This document shows positions 7,639-15,272 of a stretch of DNA of 41,699 bases, in pieces. Positions within the stretch are counted from its first letter, which is position 1. Each line of letters begins with the position of its first letter. Source of the DNA: Acidimicrobiaceae bacterium (GTDB taxonomy: Bacteria > Actinomycetota > Acidimicrobiia > Acidimicrobiales > Aldehydirespiratoraceae); the NCBI GenBank assembly GCA_009843735.1, contig VYCW01000091.1:16923-58621 (forward strand). The letters run 5' to 3'. The translations under genes were made by a program, and so were the position numbers. The notes under the pieces were generated by a model. That model was not told where the DNA came from, did no database searches, and was given only the letters and a program-made list of their open reading frames with translations.

Positions 7639-9612
7639 TCACAGCGCCGCCCGGGACATTGAGCCCTCTACCAGGGCCCGGGCCCTGGTGGCCACGTTGG
7701 GGGCCGAGATGCCGAGCTTCTCCATCACCTGCGCCCCCGGTGCCGAGGCGCCGAAGCGGTCGATGCCCACCGCCTCGTCGGTCCAGCGGCTCCATCCCAT
7801 CGTGGTGCCCGCCTCCACCGAGAGCGACGGCAGGTCAGGCCGGAGCACGCGGGCCTGTTCGGAGTAGGGCTGCCGGGCGAACAACTCCCATGACGGCAGC
7901 GACACCACCCGGGCCGAGATCCCGTCGGCGGCCAGCAGGGCCGCGGCGTCGCAGCAGACCGACACCTCGCTGCCCGTGCCCACCAGGGTGATGCTGGGTT
8001 CGTCGGGCTCGAGGACGGTGTAACCCCCGGCGGCCACCGACTCGGCTCGGGTGCCTTCGAGCACGGGCACCCCCTGGCGGGTGAGGATCAGCGCGGTCGG
8101 TCCGGCGGACTCCACCGCCACCCGCCATGCCCCTACCGTCTCGGTGGCGTCGGCGGGCCTGATCACCGTCAGGTCAGGTATGGCTCGCAGCGAGGCCACC
8201 TGCTCCACGGGCTGGTGCGTGGGGCCGTCCTCACCCACACCGACCGAGTCATGGCTCCAGACGAAGACGACCTTGGCTTCCGATAGCGCGGCCAGCCGCA
8301 CCGCGGGCCGCATGTAGTCGGCGAACACCAGGAACGTCCCCACCACCGGGATGGCCCCGCCGTGCAAGGCCATGCCGTTGGCGACGGCCCCCATGGCGTG
8401 CTCTCGCACCCCGAAGTAGATCTGGCGTCCTCCGGGGCCGCCGGTCGAGAACACGCCGCTGTCGGCCAGCACCGTGCCCGTGTTGCCGGTGAGGTCGGCC
8501 CCGCCGCCGGTAAGCCCGGGGACTTCCGGCAGGAGGGCCTGCAGCGTGACGTTGGAGGCCTTGCGGGTGGCCACCGACTGGCCCGGCTCGAATGCGGGGA
8601 GCGCCGCCTCCCAGCCGGGACGGCCCGTCGCGGCCAGGCACGCCTCCAGGCTGGATCGGTCTCCGTTGAAAGCGGCGGCCCTCGCCTCCCAGGCGAAGCG
8701 CTCCGCCTGGCCGGCCGTGCCCGCCTGCCGGTAGTAGTCGACCACCTCGGAGGGCACGTGGAACGACTCGTCGGCGGGCAGGCCCATCAGCTTCTTGGTC
8801 GCGGCGATCTCCTCGTCGAAGATGGCGTAGCCGTGGGCCGCGGGGGTGCCCGACGCCTGGGGCGCGGGTGCGGCGATCACCGACCGCAGGATCACCAGCG
8901 AGGGCCGGTCCTCGACGGCGGCCGCGTCGCGCAGGCTGGACTCCAGGGCGTCCAGGTCCTCGGCGGCCTCGCCGAGTTCGATGACGTGCCAGCCGTAGGA
9001 CCGGAACCGGGCCGCGGCGTCGTCGGACAGCGCCAGGTCGGTGCCTCCGTCGATGGTGACCTCGTTGTCGTCGTATACGACCATGAGCCGACCCAGGCCG
9101 AGATGGCCCGCCAGGGAGGCCGCCTCGTGGCTCACACCCTCCGACAGGTCGCCGTCGCCGGCGATCACGAAGATCCGGTGGTCGCAGATCTCGGGGCCGA
9201 AGCGGGTGCGCATCTGGCTCTCCGCAATGGCCATGCCCACCGCGTTGGCGATGCCCTGGCCCAGCGGGCCGGTCGTCACCTCCACGCCCGGGGTGCAGCC
9301 GGCCTCGGGATGGCCAGGCGTGGCCGATCCCCACTGGCGGAAGTCCTTGATGTCGTCCAGCGTCAGACCGTGCCCGGTGAGGTAGAGCATGGCGTACTGC
9401 AGGATGGAGGCGTGGCCTGCGCTCAGCACGAACCGGTCACGGTCGGGCCAGTCCGGCCGCTCGGCGTCATAGCGCATGACCCGGGTCCACAGAACGTGGG
9501 CCAGCGGGGCCAGAGCCATGGCGGTCCCCTGGTGGCCCGAGCGGGCTGCGTGGGGCGCGTCCATGGCCAGCGCCTTGATGACGTTGATACCGAGCCGCTC
9601 GATCGGAGTCAC
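7639..9612 (-). CDS. tkt: transketolase
   Basis: This is a thiamine-diphosphate enzyme transferring two-carbon ketol units in the pentose phosphate pathway. The 657-residue protein has the N-terminal SGHQG histidine (near 27) and the ThDP/Mg motif GDGDLSEG (152-159) followed by DDNEVTIDGGTDLALSDD. The central pyrimidine-binding domain reads FGVREHAMGAVANGMALHGG..., and WSHDSVGVGEDGPTHQPVEQ is the usual transketolase signature with its catalytic His. It starts with GTG at 9612 and is first in the tkt-tal-cys-fbiC run. The 75 bases upstream contain a plausible TGTCTATGGT extended -10-like sequence on the minus strand, but no clear -35. Confidence 0.96.
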   Translation of the reverse strand: MTPIERLGINVIKALAMDAPHAARSGHQGTAMALAPLAHVLWTRVMRYDAERPDWPDRDRFVLSAGHASILQYAMLYLTGHGLTLDDIKDFRQWGSATPGHPEAGCTPGVEVTTGPLGQGIANAVGMAIAESQMRTRFGPEICDHRIFVIAGDGDLSEGVSHEAASLAGHLGLGRLMVVYDDNEVTIDGGTDLALSDDAAARFRSYGWHVIELGEAAEDLDALESSLRDAAAVEDRPSLVILRSVIAAPAPQASGTPAAHGYAIFDEEIAATKKLMGLPADESFHVPSEVVDYYRQAGTAGQAERFAWEARAAAFNGDRSSLEACLAATGRPGWEAALPAFEPGQSVATRKASNVTLQALLPEVPGLTGGGADLTGNTGTVLADSGVFSTGGPGGRQIYFGVREHAMGAVANGMALHGGAIPVVGTFLVFADYMRPAVRLAALSEAKVVFVWSHDSVGVGEDGPTHQPVEQVASLRAIPDLTVIRPADATETVGAWRVAVESAGPTALILTRQGVPVLEGTRAESVAAGGYTVLEPDEPSITLVGTGSEVSVCCDAAALLAADGISARVVSLPSWELFARQPYSEQARVLRPDLPSLSVEAGTTMGWSRWTDEAVGIDRFGASAPGAQVMEKLGISAPNVATRARALVEGSMSRAAL

Positions 9613-9686
9613 GGACCCTCCCGCCCGTCGCCGGATGCCTGCCGCCGGCTCACCATAGACAATTGCAGGCGGGTGATGGTGTCTTG

Positions 9687-10073
9687 CTACGAAGGGGGAG
9701 GCAGGAGGGTGTAGGGCACCACCATGATCGGTCCGGCGTCGATGCGGGCCCGGGCCTCGACCGTGCCGTAGTCGGCGAATTCGAGCTCGGCCCGCACCAG
9801 CCGGTAGTTGAACTTGCCCGGCTCAACCTGCAGGGGTTGCACGTTGCGAGCGATGCGCTCGTCGCCCCGGAAATACGCCACCTCCAGGGCCCCGACGCCC
9901 GACTCGTCGGGCGCGCAGCGCACGATCACCACCAGATGGGGGGCCCACACCAGCGGGACTTCGGTGGGCGCAGCCGCCGAGAACTGCACCCCGGTGAGGT
10001 CGATGCGGGTGGACGGTCCCGGCACCTGGCGGAGCTGGATGTCGTCGATGAACAGGGCGGCCACGATGTCCAT
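9687..10073 (-). CDS. conserved hypothetical beta-rich protein (DUF6941-like?)
   Basis: This 128-residue protein begins MDIVAALFIDDIQLRQVPG and ends IDAGPIMVVPYTLLPPPS. It has no signal peptide or membrane helix. Alternating hydrophobic strands and the closing 'yTLLPPP' suggest an all-beta fold of about 130 residues, loosely like the DUF6941 group, but I cannot confirm the family. I chose the ATG at 10073 because the longer frame (to 10169) translates part of a dispersed repeat. The stop lies 75 bases before the tkt start, so it could be transcribed ahead of tkt. The function is unknown. Confidence 0.6.
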   Translation of the reverse strand: MDIVAALFIDDIQLRQVPGPSTRIDLTGVQFSAAAPTEVPLVWAPHLVVIVRCAPDESGVGALEVAYFRGDERIARNVQPLQVEPGKFNYRLVRAELEFADYGTVEARARIDAGPIMVVPYTLLPPPS

Positions 10074-10146
10074 GGTCGGCTCTCCGGAGGCACGAGCGGA
10101 TTTGGCGGCAGTGTAGGAGGACTTCGAACCGGCGCGCCCGGGTCTC

Positions 10147-10231
10147 CCGCTCTTGTTCGCTGCGCTCACGGGCCGCTCGGGCCACGGCCTCGTCCGTATG
10201 AACTGGGTTCGCCGCCAGCCGCTCGGCCTCT
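10147..10231 (-). repeat. dispersed repeat, copy A
   Basis: This is the first of three copies of an approximately 85-base element. A 46-base core (10147-10192) is followed by a variable middle (27 bases) and a conserved 12-base end CGCTCGGCCTCT (10220-10231). The core differs from copy C by one base. It sits upstream of both the small minus-strand gene and the plus-strand dacB. It has the same orientation relative to the following minus-strand gene as copies B and C. Confidence 0.85.
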
Positions 10232-10261
10232 GGTCTCGCCCCCTGGTACGCGCGGCGTACC

Positions 10262-11866
10262 ATGCTGGCGATGCGTCGGATCCTGGTGTCGATCCTGCTG
10301 GCGGCCCTGCTGACCACCGCGGTCGGCTCGTTCGTCCAGGCTCGCCGTACCGACGCCTCCTCCGACCCGGGATGGATCACCGAGACCGGCCCTCCCCAGA
10401 TGGTCGTGGCCACGCCGATGCTCAGCGTGCGCCGGACGCCGGGATGGGTCTCGGCGCCCGTGACCCGGACCCGCTTGCTCGAGAGGCTCTCCGGCGTGGT
10501 CGAGGAGCCGAGCGCTCCGCCGCAGACGTGCCTGGCCGTCTACCGCGGCACGGCGTCCGTCGTGACCGAACGGGCCGATGAGCTGATGGTCCCGGCCTCG
10601 TTGATGAAGGTCGTCACCGCGGCCGCGATACTCGAGATCGCAGGTCCGGCCGCGACGTACACCACCGAGGTGCTCGTCCGCGCCGACGCTCTGAGCACGG
10701 CCGCCGACGGCGTGCTGGTGGGCGACGTCTACCTGGTGGGAGGGGGCGATCCAGTCCTGTCGACGCTGGCCTACGTGAGGCGCTTCGACCAGCCCATCGT
10801 CCACACCGACTTCACCGAGTTGGCGGTCGAAGCGGCCGCGGCCCTGCGAGCGCAGGGCATCCTCACCGTAGAGGGGGGCATCGTGGCCGACGAGTCCCGC
10901 TTCCCCGAGGCGGAGCGGGACTACACGACCCAGGTCGTCGAGCCCGACGCCGGCGCCGTCTGGAAGCGGTCCTACGTCAACAACAACCAGGTCGGCCCGC
11001 TCTCCGCGCTGCTGCTGAACGACGGCTACGTCTCCTTCCCGCCCTCGGCCGACACCGCCAGCCGGGGGCAGAACGTGCGGGCCCCGGATCCCGCCCTCCA
11101 TGCGGCCCAGGTGCTGGACGGGCTGATCGAGGCTCGGGGCGTCGGCGTGTCCGCCGACGCCCTCAAGGGGACTGCGCCGCCGCTGTCGGAGCTTCGCTCG
11201 CTGGCCACCGTCGAGTCGCCGCCGATGGCGGAGATCGTCGCTCGCATGCTGCGCAACTCCGACAACACCACCGCTGAGATGCTGCTCAAGGAGATCGGCA
11301 GGCGGCTGTCGGGATCGGCCCGGGCCGAAGCGGTCCAGGGCGTGCAGGACGTGCTGGGGCGTCTGCTGGGTGTTCAGACCGCCGGGATCGTCATCGCCGA
11401 CGGCTCGGGCCTGTCGGTTCACAATCGGCTGACCTGCGACCTCATCGCCGAGCTGCTCCTTCGGGCCGGTCCGGACTCGCCGCTGGTCAGGGGCCTGGCC
11501 GTGGTGGGGGAAAGCGGGACCCTCCGCGACTGCGACGCCGGCCTCGAGCCGGCCGCAGGGGCCGGCGCCGGCCCCGACGGGCAGAGCCCTCTGTCCCGCA
11601 CGGTGTGGGCCAAGACCGGGACCCTCAACGATGTGTCGGCGCTGGCCGGAGTCACCGTGGCCCGTAACGGCGACGTGCTCACGTTCTCGCTGATCGCCAA
11701 CCGCGAGGGCCTGTTCCTGAGCAGCTGCAACGATCTGCAGCAGGGTCTGATCAGGGCGGTCTCCGGCCATCCCTACGGTCCGTCCTCCGCGGACGCGGCG
11801 CTGCATCCGGCGCCGGCGAGGCAGCCGGTGGTCGCTCCGATCGCTGAGTCGGCCGACGGCGAATAG
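10262..11866 (+). CDS. dacB: D-alanyl-D-alanine carboxypeptidase/endopeptidase (PBP4 family)
   Basis: This exported penicillin-binding protein of family S13 trims or cleaves peptidoglycan peptides outside the membrane. The 534-residue protein has a signal or anchor segment at the N-terminus (about 5-25) and all three active-site motifs: SLMK (113-116) with catalytic Ser113, SDN (333-335) and KTG (451-453, in VWAKTGTLNDVSALAGV). The region between the first two motifs is long, as in PBP4/DacB proteins. It starts at ATG 10262, with a second in-frame ATG at codon 4. It is followed after 15 bases by the LON-domain gene and heads a co-directional run to 16096. Confidence 0.92.
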   Translation: MLAMRRILVSILLAALLTTAVGSFVQARRTDASSDPGWITETGPPQMVVATPMLSVRRTPGWVSAPVTRTRLLERLSGVVEEPSAPPQTCLAVYRGTASVVTERADELMVPASLMKVVTAAAILEIAGPAATYTTEVLVRADALSTAADGVLVGDVYLVGGGDPVLSTLAYVRRFDQPIVHTDFTELAVEAAAALRAQGILTVEGGIVADESRFPEAERDYTTQVVEPDAGAVWKRSYVNNNQVGPLSALLLNDGYVSFPPSADTASRGQNVRAPDPALHAAQVLDGLIEARGVGVSADALKGTAPPLSELRSLATVESPPMAEIVARMLRNSDNTTAEMLLKEIGRRLSGSARAEAVQGVQDVLGRLLGVQTAGIVIADGSGLSVHNRLTCDLIAELLLRAGPDSPLVRGLAVVGESGTLRDCDAGLEPAAGAGAGPDGQSPLSRTVWAKTGTLNDVSALAGVTVARNGDVLTFSLIANREGLFLSSCNDLQQGLIRAVSGHPYGPSSADAALHPAPARQPVVAPIAESADGE

Positions 11867-11881
11867 CCGCGAGCAGACGAG

Positions 11882-12529
11882 ATGGCCACTCCCATGTTCG
11901 CGCTCCAGTCGGTCCTACTGCCCGGATCACCGCTGCCGTTGCAGGTCTTCGAGCCCCGCTACCTGACCATGCTCGAAACCGTCCTTGAGGGCGACCAGCA
12001 GATGGGCGTGGTGCTGATCGAGCGGGGCCGCGAGGTCGGTGGCTCCGATGTGCGGTGCGATGTCGCCACCATGGCCCGCGTGGTCGAGGCTCGCCGGGTG
12101 TCCGACGGGCGGCTGCTGGTGATGGCCGTGGGGCACCGCCGCATCCGGGTCCGGCGGTGGCTTGTCGACGACCCGCACCCCTGGGCCGAGACCGAGGACT
12201 GGCCCGACGAGCCGGAGACCGCCGTGAGAGCGGACCCGGAGTCCATCGACGAGCTCGCCGGACTGGTCACCGAGGCCCGCGGGCTGGCCCTCCGCCTCCA
12301 GATCGGGCATCCGGCTCACGCCGAGGCCGAGGCGCCCGGTCCCGTCGAGCTGGGCCGGAACCTCTCGCTGGCCTCCTACCGGGCCGCGGCCCTGGCCCCG
12401 CTGGGACCGTTCGACCGGTTCAAGGTGTTGAGCACCCCCACAGCCACCGAGAGGCTCACGGTAACCCGCCGCCTGGTGGCCGACGCCACCGAGCTGTTGC
12501 GGGCCCGGATCGAGCTCGGCAGCGGGTAG
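11882..12529 (+). CDS. LON-protease substrate-binding-domain protein
   Basis: This is a 215-residue cytoplasmic protein made of the N-terminal domain of Lon protease without its ATPase or protease parts. The opening MFALQSVLLPGSPLPLQVFEPRYLTML matches the family's 'FPL..v.lPg..lpLhIFEpRY..ml' pattern. The middle (GVVLIERGREVGG... VGHRRIRVRRWL) fits the beta-rich PUA-like half, and the C-terminal third is helical. Such stand-alone LON_substr_bdg proteins are common in actinobacteria and are presumed to bind protein substrates, but the role is not established. It has close spacing to dacB upstream and to the holin-like gene 34 bases downstream. Confidence 0.85.
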   Translation: MATPMFALQSVLLPGSPLPLQVFEPRYLTMLETVLEGDQQMGVVLIERGREVGGSDVRCDVATMARVVEARRVSDGRLLVMAVGHRRIRVRRWLVDDPHPWAETEDWPDEPETAVRADPESIDELAGLVTEARGLALRLQIGHPAHAEAEAPGPVELGRNLSLASYRAAALAPLGPFDRFKVLSTPTATERLTVTRRLVADATELLRARIELGSG

Positions 12530-12563
12530 CGTCAGGAGTCCACCGACCGCGGAGGACCCACCT

Positions 12564-12863
12564 TTGGCACGCAGGCAGGGCGTAGCAGAAGTCGTGGACC
12601 TGGTGAAGGCCTACGTCCGCCAGGAGCTGCTCGGCCCGCTCCGGGGCGCTGGCCGGTGGGTCTCGATGGGCCTGGCCGGCAGCCTCGCGCTCGTGGTGGG
12701 GGTGATCCTGCTGCTGCTGTCGCTGCTGCGGGCCCTGCAGACCGAGACCGGGACCGTCTTCGCCGGGAGTCTCTCGTGGATCCCTTACCTGATCGTCGTC
12801 GCGGCGCTGGGCGTCGTGATAGCGCTGCTGGTTCGCCAGGTCGGCAAGCGGGGCCTGGGATGA
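12564..12863 (+). CDS. holin-X-like phage holin family membrane protein
   Basis: This is a 99-residue inner-membrane protein. An amphipathic N-terminal helix (VAEVVDLVKAYVRQELLGPLRG) is followed by two membrane helices (about 33-54, LAGSLALVVGVILLLLSLL; and about 70-91, WIPYLIVVAALGVVIALLV) and a basic tail. The layout fits the 'putative actinobacterial holin-X' (phage holin superfamily III) group, whose members are chromosomal and not known to lyse cells. The start is probably TTG at 12564, after an AGGACCC-type weak ribosome site. It overlaps the next gene by 4 bases (ATGA). Confidence 0.7.
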   Translation: MARRQGVAEVVDLVKAYVRQELLGPLRGAGRWVSMGLAGSLALVVGVILLLLSLLRALQTETGTVFAGSLSWIPYLIVVAALGVVIALLVRQVGKRGLG

Positions 12864-13081
12864 GCCCGGCGCGTGAGGAGTCCGAGCGGATCACCCGCGA
12901 TTCGCTGGAGGATGCGCTGCGCGACCTCCAGACCGACATCGACCGCGAGACCCAGCCGCTGCTCGTCAAGGTCGCCTACGGAGCGGCCGCAGCCGCCAGT
13001 GTCCTGATCGGCCTCGCCTACGTGCTGGGGCGCAGGGCCGGCCGGCTCCGCAGGACAGTCGTCGAAGTAAGGCGGATCTGA
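12860..13081 (+). CDS. small single-span membrane protein
   Basis: This 73-residue protein has a charged N-terminal helix (MSPAREESERITRDSLEDALRDLQ...), one membrane helix (about 43-63, VAYGAAAAASVLIGLAYVLG) and a strongly basic end RRAGRLRRTVVEVRRI. The ATG overlaps the stop of the holin-like gene (ATGA), so the two are probably translated together. Tail-anchored small proteins of this layout often accompany holin-X proteins in actinobacteria. I do not recognise a named family. Confidence 0.65.
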   Translation: MSPAREESERITRDSLEDALRDLQTDIDRETQPLLVKVAYGAAAAASVLIGLAYVLGRRAGRLRRTVVEVRRI

Positions 13082-13084
13082 CCG

Positions 13085-13312
13085 GTGGGGTTGGTTGGCG
13101 GGCGGACCGCGGCAGCCTGGATCGGCCGCCAGGCGATGCGAAGGGGCCTGCTCGGCAGCTCGCGTTTCTGGTTCGGGGCCTTCGTCGCGACCAGCGCGGT
13201 CAAGCTGGTGCGGCGGGCGGTCGGACCCCGCGAACCGATCACGGTGCTGTCGGAGCGTCTGGAGCCGTCCACCGGTATCGAGATCCGCAACGTCGAACCG
13301 GACGGCCCCTGA
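13085..13312 (+). CDS. small basic hypothetical protein
   Basis: This 75-residue protein starts with GTG 3 bases after the previous stop. It has a weakly hydrophobic, glycine- and aromatic-containing N-terminal half (GLLGSSRFWFGAFVATSAVKLV) and a polar end (ERLEPSTGIEIRNVEPDGP). One marginal membrane or peripheral helix is possible. It is third of a tandem of three small genes (12564-13312) that look like one unit, with 27 bases before the ttuB-like gene. The function is unknown. Confidence 0.55.
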   Translation: MGLVGGRTAAAWIGRQAMRRGLLGSSRFWFGAFVATSAVKLVRRAVGPREPITVLSERLEPSTGIEIRNVEPDGP

Positions 13313-13339
13313 GGGCGCCCCGGTAGGCACACAGCTCGG

Positions 13340-13564
13340 ATGCGAGTCGTGCTGCGCAACCCGACCAGGGAACTGGAGGTGCAGGGACCGGTGACGGTGC
13401 GCGCCCTACTCGACCGCCTCGGCCTCAACCGGGAATCGCATCTCGTGATTTGCGACGGTGAGCTGGTGCCGGGCGACCGGACGCTCCCGGACCGCTCCGA
13501 GGTGGAGGTGCGCAGTGTGATCTCCGGCGGTGCCGGCGACGGGCGGGCCGGGGCGCACCCATGA
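13340..13564 (+). CDS. ubiquitin-fold sulfur carrier, TtuB-like (MoaD/ThiS family)
   Basis: This 74-residue protein begins [20 protein letters not shown] and continues [20 protein letters not shown]... [11 protein letters not shown], the beta-grasp pattern of ThiS, MoaD and especially Thermus TtuB, which ends in ...SAISGG. These carriers are adenylated and thiocarboxylated at the C-terminal Gly-Gly and deliver sulfur to partner enzymes. Here the ISGG is not terminal: ten residues, [10 protein letters not shown], follow before the stop. The gene overlaps the TtuA-like gene by 4 bases (ATGA), a strong sign that it supplies that enzyme. Either the tail is removed, another protein provides the sulfur, or the protein works unprocessed. 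The alternatives are a generic ThiS or MoaD role. Confidence 0.82.
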   Translation: MRVVLRNPTRELEVQGPVTVRALLDRLGLNRESHLVICDGELVPGDRTLPDRSEVEVRSVISGGAGDGRAGAHP

Positions 13565-14499
13565 AGTGCCGGGTGTGCCGCGGGCCGGCGGTGATCGACG
13601 TGCGTCGCCACAACGCCAACTTCTGCGCCGAGCACTTCCTGCGCCTGTGCCGGGACCAGGTGGCCAAGGCCATCCGCCGCTTCGACATGCTGGCCGACGG
13701 CGACCGGGTGCTGGTGGCGGTGTCGGGAGGCAAGGACAGCCTGGCGGCGTGGGATCTGCTCACCGAGCTCGGCTACACAGTCGACGGCTTCTACCTGGGG
13801 CTCGGCATCGGCGACTACAGCAAGGAGTCCGAGGGCTACGCCCGCCGCTACGCCGAGAGCCGGGGCCTGACCCTCCACACCGTCGACCTGCCCGAGGCCC
13901 ACGGCTTCGACGTTCCCGGCGGCGCCCGGGCCGCCAAGAGGGCGCCGTGCTCGGCCTGCGGTCTGTCGAAGCGGCACCTCTTCGACGACGCGGCCCGCCG
14001 CGGCGGCTATGACGCTCTCGCCACCGGTCACAACCTTGACGACGAGGCGGCCGTGCTGATGGGCAACACCCTGCGGTGGCAGACCGAGTACCTCGGGAGG
14101 CAGCTGCCGGTGCTGGCGGCACGCGACGGCTTCCCCCGCAAGATCAAGCCGCTGGTCCGCCTGGGGGAGCGGGAGACCGCGGCGTACTGCCTGCTGCGGG
14201 GGATCGACTACATCGTCGACGAGTGCCCCATGGCGGCCGGCAACAAGCACCTGGCCTACAAGGCCGCGCTCAACGACATCGAGGTCGAGTCGCCCGGCGC
14301 CAAGCACGACTTCTACTTCGGTTTCCTGGACAGGGCGTCGGACCGTTTCCGGGCCGAGGTGGAGCGCGACCGCGGCGAGCTGGCGCCGTGCGAGCGCTGC
14401 GGGTCGCCCACCGACGCGGGCGTGTGCGCATTCTGCCGCCTGGCCGAGCGCGCCGCCGGGCCTGCGCCGGTGCGGTTCACCGAACGCGAGGGACGATGA
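13561..14499 (+). CDS. ttuA: TtuA-like tRNA 2-thiolation enzyme (PP-loop, Fe-S)
   Basis: This is a 312-residue tRNA thiolase of the TtuA/NcsA group. In Thermus TtuA makes 2-thio-ribothymidine at position 54. Visible features are an N-terminal zinc finger (C3, C6, C22, H25), the PP-loop SGGKDS (55-60), C130-x2-C133 and C222 as the [4Fe-4S] ligand set at the same positions I recall for Thermus Ttu[11 protein letters not shown] (155-163) and a C-terminal zinc finger (C277, C280, C289, C292). The ATG overlaps the sulfur-carrier stop, and the stop overlaps the trmI start (ATGA both times). TtuA, rather than bacterial TilS or TtcA, is favoured by the two zinc fingers and the carrier neighbour. The exact target uridine (54 or 34) is inferred. 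Confidence 0.87.
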   Translation: MKCRVCRGPAVIDVRRHNANFCAEHFLRLCRDQVAKAIRRFDMLADGDRVLVAVSGGKDSLAAWDLLTELGYTVDGFYLGLGIGDYSKESEGYARRYAESRGLTLHTVDLPEAHGFDVPGGARAAKRAPCSACGLSKRHLFDDAARRGGYDALATGHNLDDEAAVLMGNTLRWQTEYLGRQLPVLAARDGFPRKIKPLVRLGERETAAYCLLRGIDYIVDECPMAAGNKHLAYKAALNDIEVESPGAKHDFYFGFLDRASDRFRAEVERDRGELAPCERCGSPTDAGVCAFCRLAERAAGPAPVRFTEREGR

Positions 14500-15272
14500 C
14501 CGGGCGGACGTTCGAGCCGGGCGAGCCGGTCCTTCTGGTCGATCGCAAGAGCCGCCGCTACCTGTTCGACCTCGCCGCCGGCCGCGAGTTCCACACCCAC
14601 ACCGGTGTGATCGCCCACGACGAGATCATCGGGGCGCCGGAGGGGTCCAGGCTGCGGTCGACGCGGGGCTCCTCGTTCCTGGCGCTGCGGCCGACGCTGG
14701 CCGACGCGGTGCTCAAGATGCCCCGCGGCGCGCAGGTCATCTACCCCAAGGACATCGGCCCCATCCTGATGCTGGCCGACATTCTCCCGGGCGCGCGGGT
14801 GCTCGAGGCCGGTATCGGCTCCGGGGCGCTGTCGATGGCGCTGCTGCGGGCGGGCGCGGTGGTGACGGGATACGAGCGGCGCGAGGACTTCTGCGCCCGG
14901 GCCCGAGCCAATGTGGAGCGCTTCTGCGGGGCGGAGGCGCTCGAGCGGTACCGCACCGAGGTGCGCGACGTCTACGAGGGCATCGACGAGACCGGGCTCG
15001 ACCGGGTGGTGCTGGACCTGCCCGAGCCCTGGCAGGTGGTGCCCCACGCCTCGGTGGCCCTGCGACCCGGCGGGATCCTGCTGGCCTACACGCCGAGCAT
15101 CATGCAGGTCCAGAGACTGCGCCGGGCCCTGGACGACTCTGCCTTCGACCTCCACGAGACGGTCGAGGTCCTCCAGCGGGGATGGCATGTGGAGGGTGAG
15201 GCGGTGCGCCCCAACCACCGGATGGTGGCCCACACCGGCTTCCTCACCGTCAGCCGGCTGATCGAGCAGTGA
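14496..15272 (+). CDS. trmI: tRNA (adenine-58-N1)-methyltransferase TrmI
   Basis: This SAM-dependent enzyme makes m1A58 in the tRNA T-loop, acting as a homotetramer. The 258-residue protein has a small N-terminal beta domain (FEPGEPVLLVDRKSRRYLFDL...), then RGAQVIYPKDIGPILMLADILPGARV and the SAM-binding EAGIGSGALSMAL (104-116). Motif IV follows as VVLDLPEPWQVVPHASVALRPGG, then YTPSIMQVQRL and a C-terminal RPNHRMVAHTGFL. These match TrmI of Thermus and mycobacteria. It overlaps the TtuA-like gene upstream and the protease gene downstream by 4 bases each. m1A58 promotes thiolation of U54 in Thermus, so the pairing makes functional sense. Confidence 0.95.
   Translation: MTGRTFEPGEPVLLVDRKSRRYLFDLAAGREFHTHTGVIAHDEIIGAPEGSRLRSTRGSSFLALRPTLADAVLKMPRGAQVIYPKDIGPILMLADILPGARVLEAGIGSGALSMALLRAGAVVTGYERREDFCARARANVERFCGAEALERYRTEVRDVYEGIDETGLDRVVLDLPEPWQVVPHASVALRPGGILLAYTPSIMQVQRLRRALDDSAFDLHETVEVLQRGWHVEGEAVRPNHRMVAHTGFLTVSRLIEQ

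Noticed and set aside
10074..10169. N-terminal extension of the small protein upstream of tkt
   Set aside because: It reaches into repeat copy A, and the conserved-looking part starts at MDIVAAL.
12564..13312. Phage remnant suggested by a holin-like gene
   Set aside because: No other phage genes, integrase or attachment site are nearby. Holin-X proteins are common chromosomal genes in actinobacteria.
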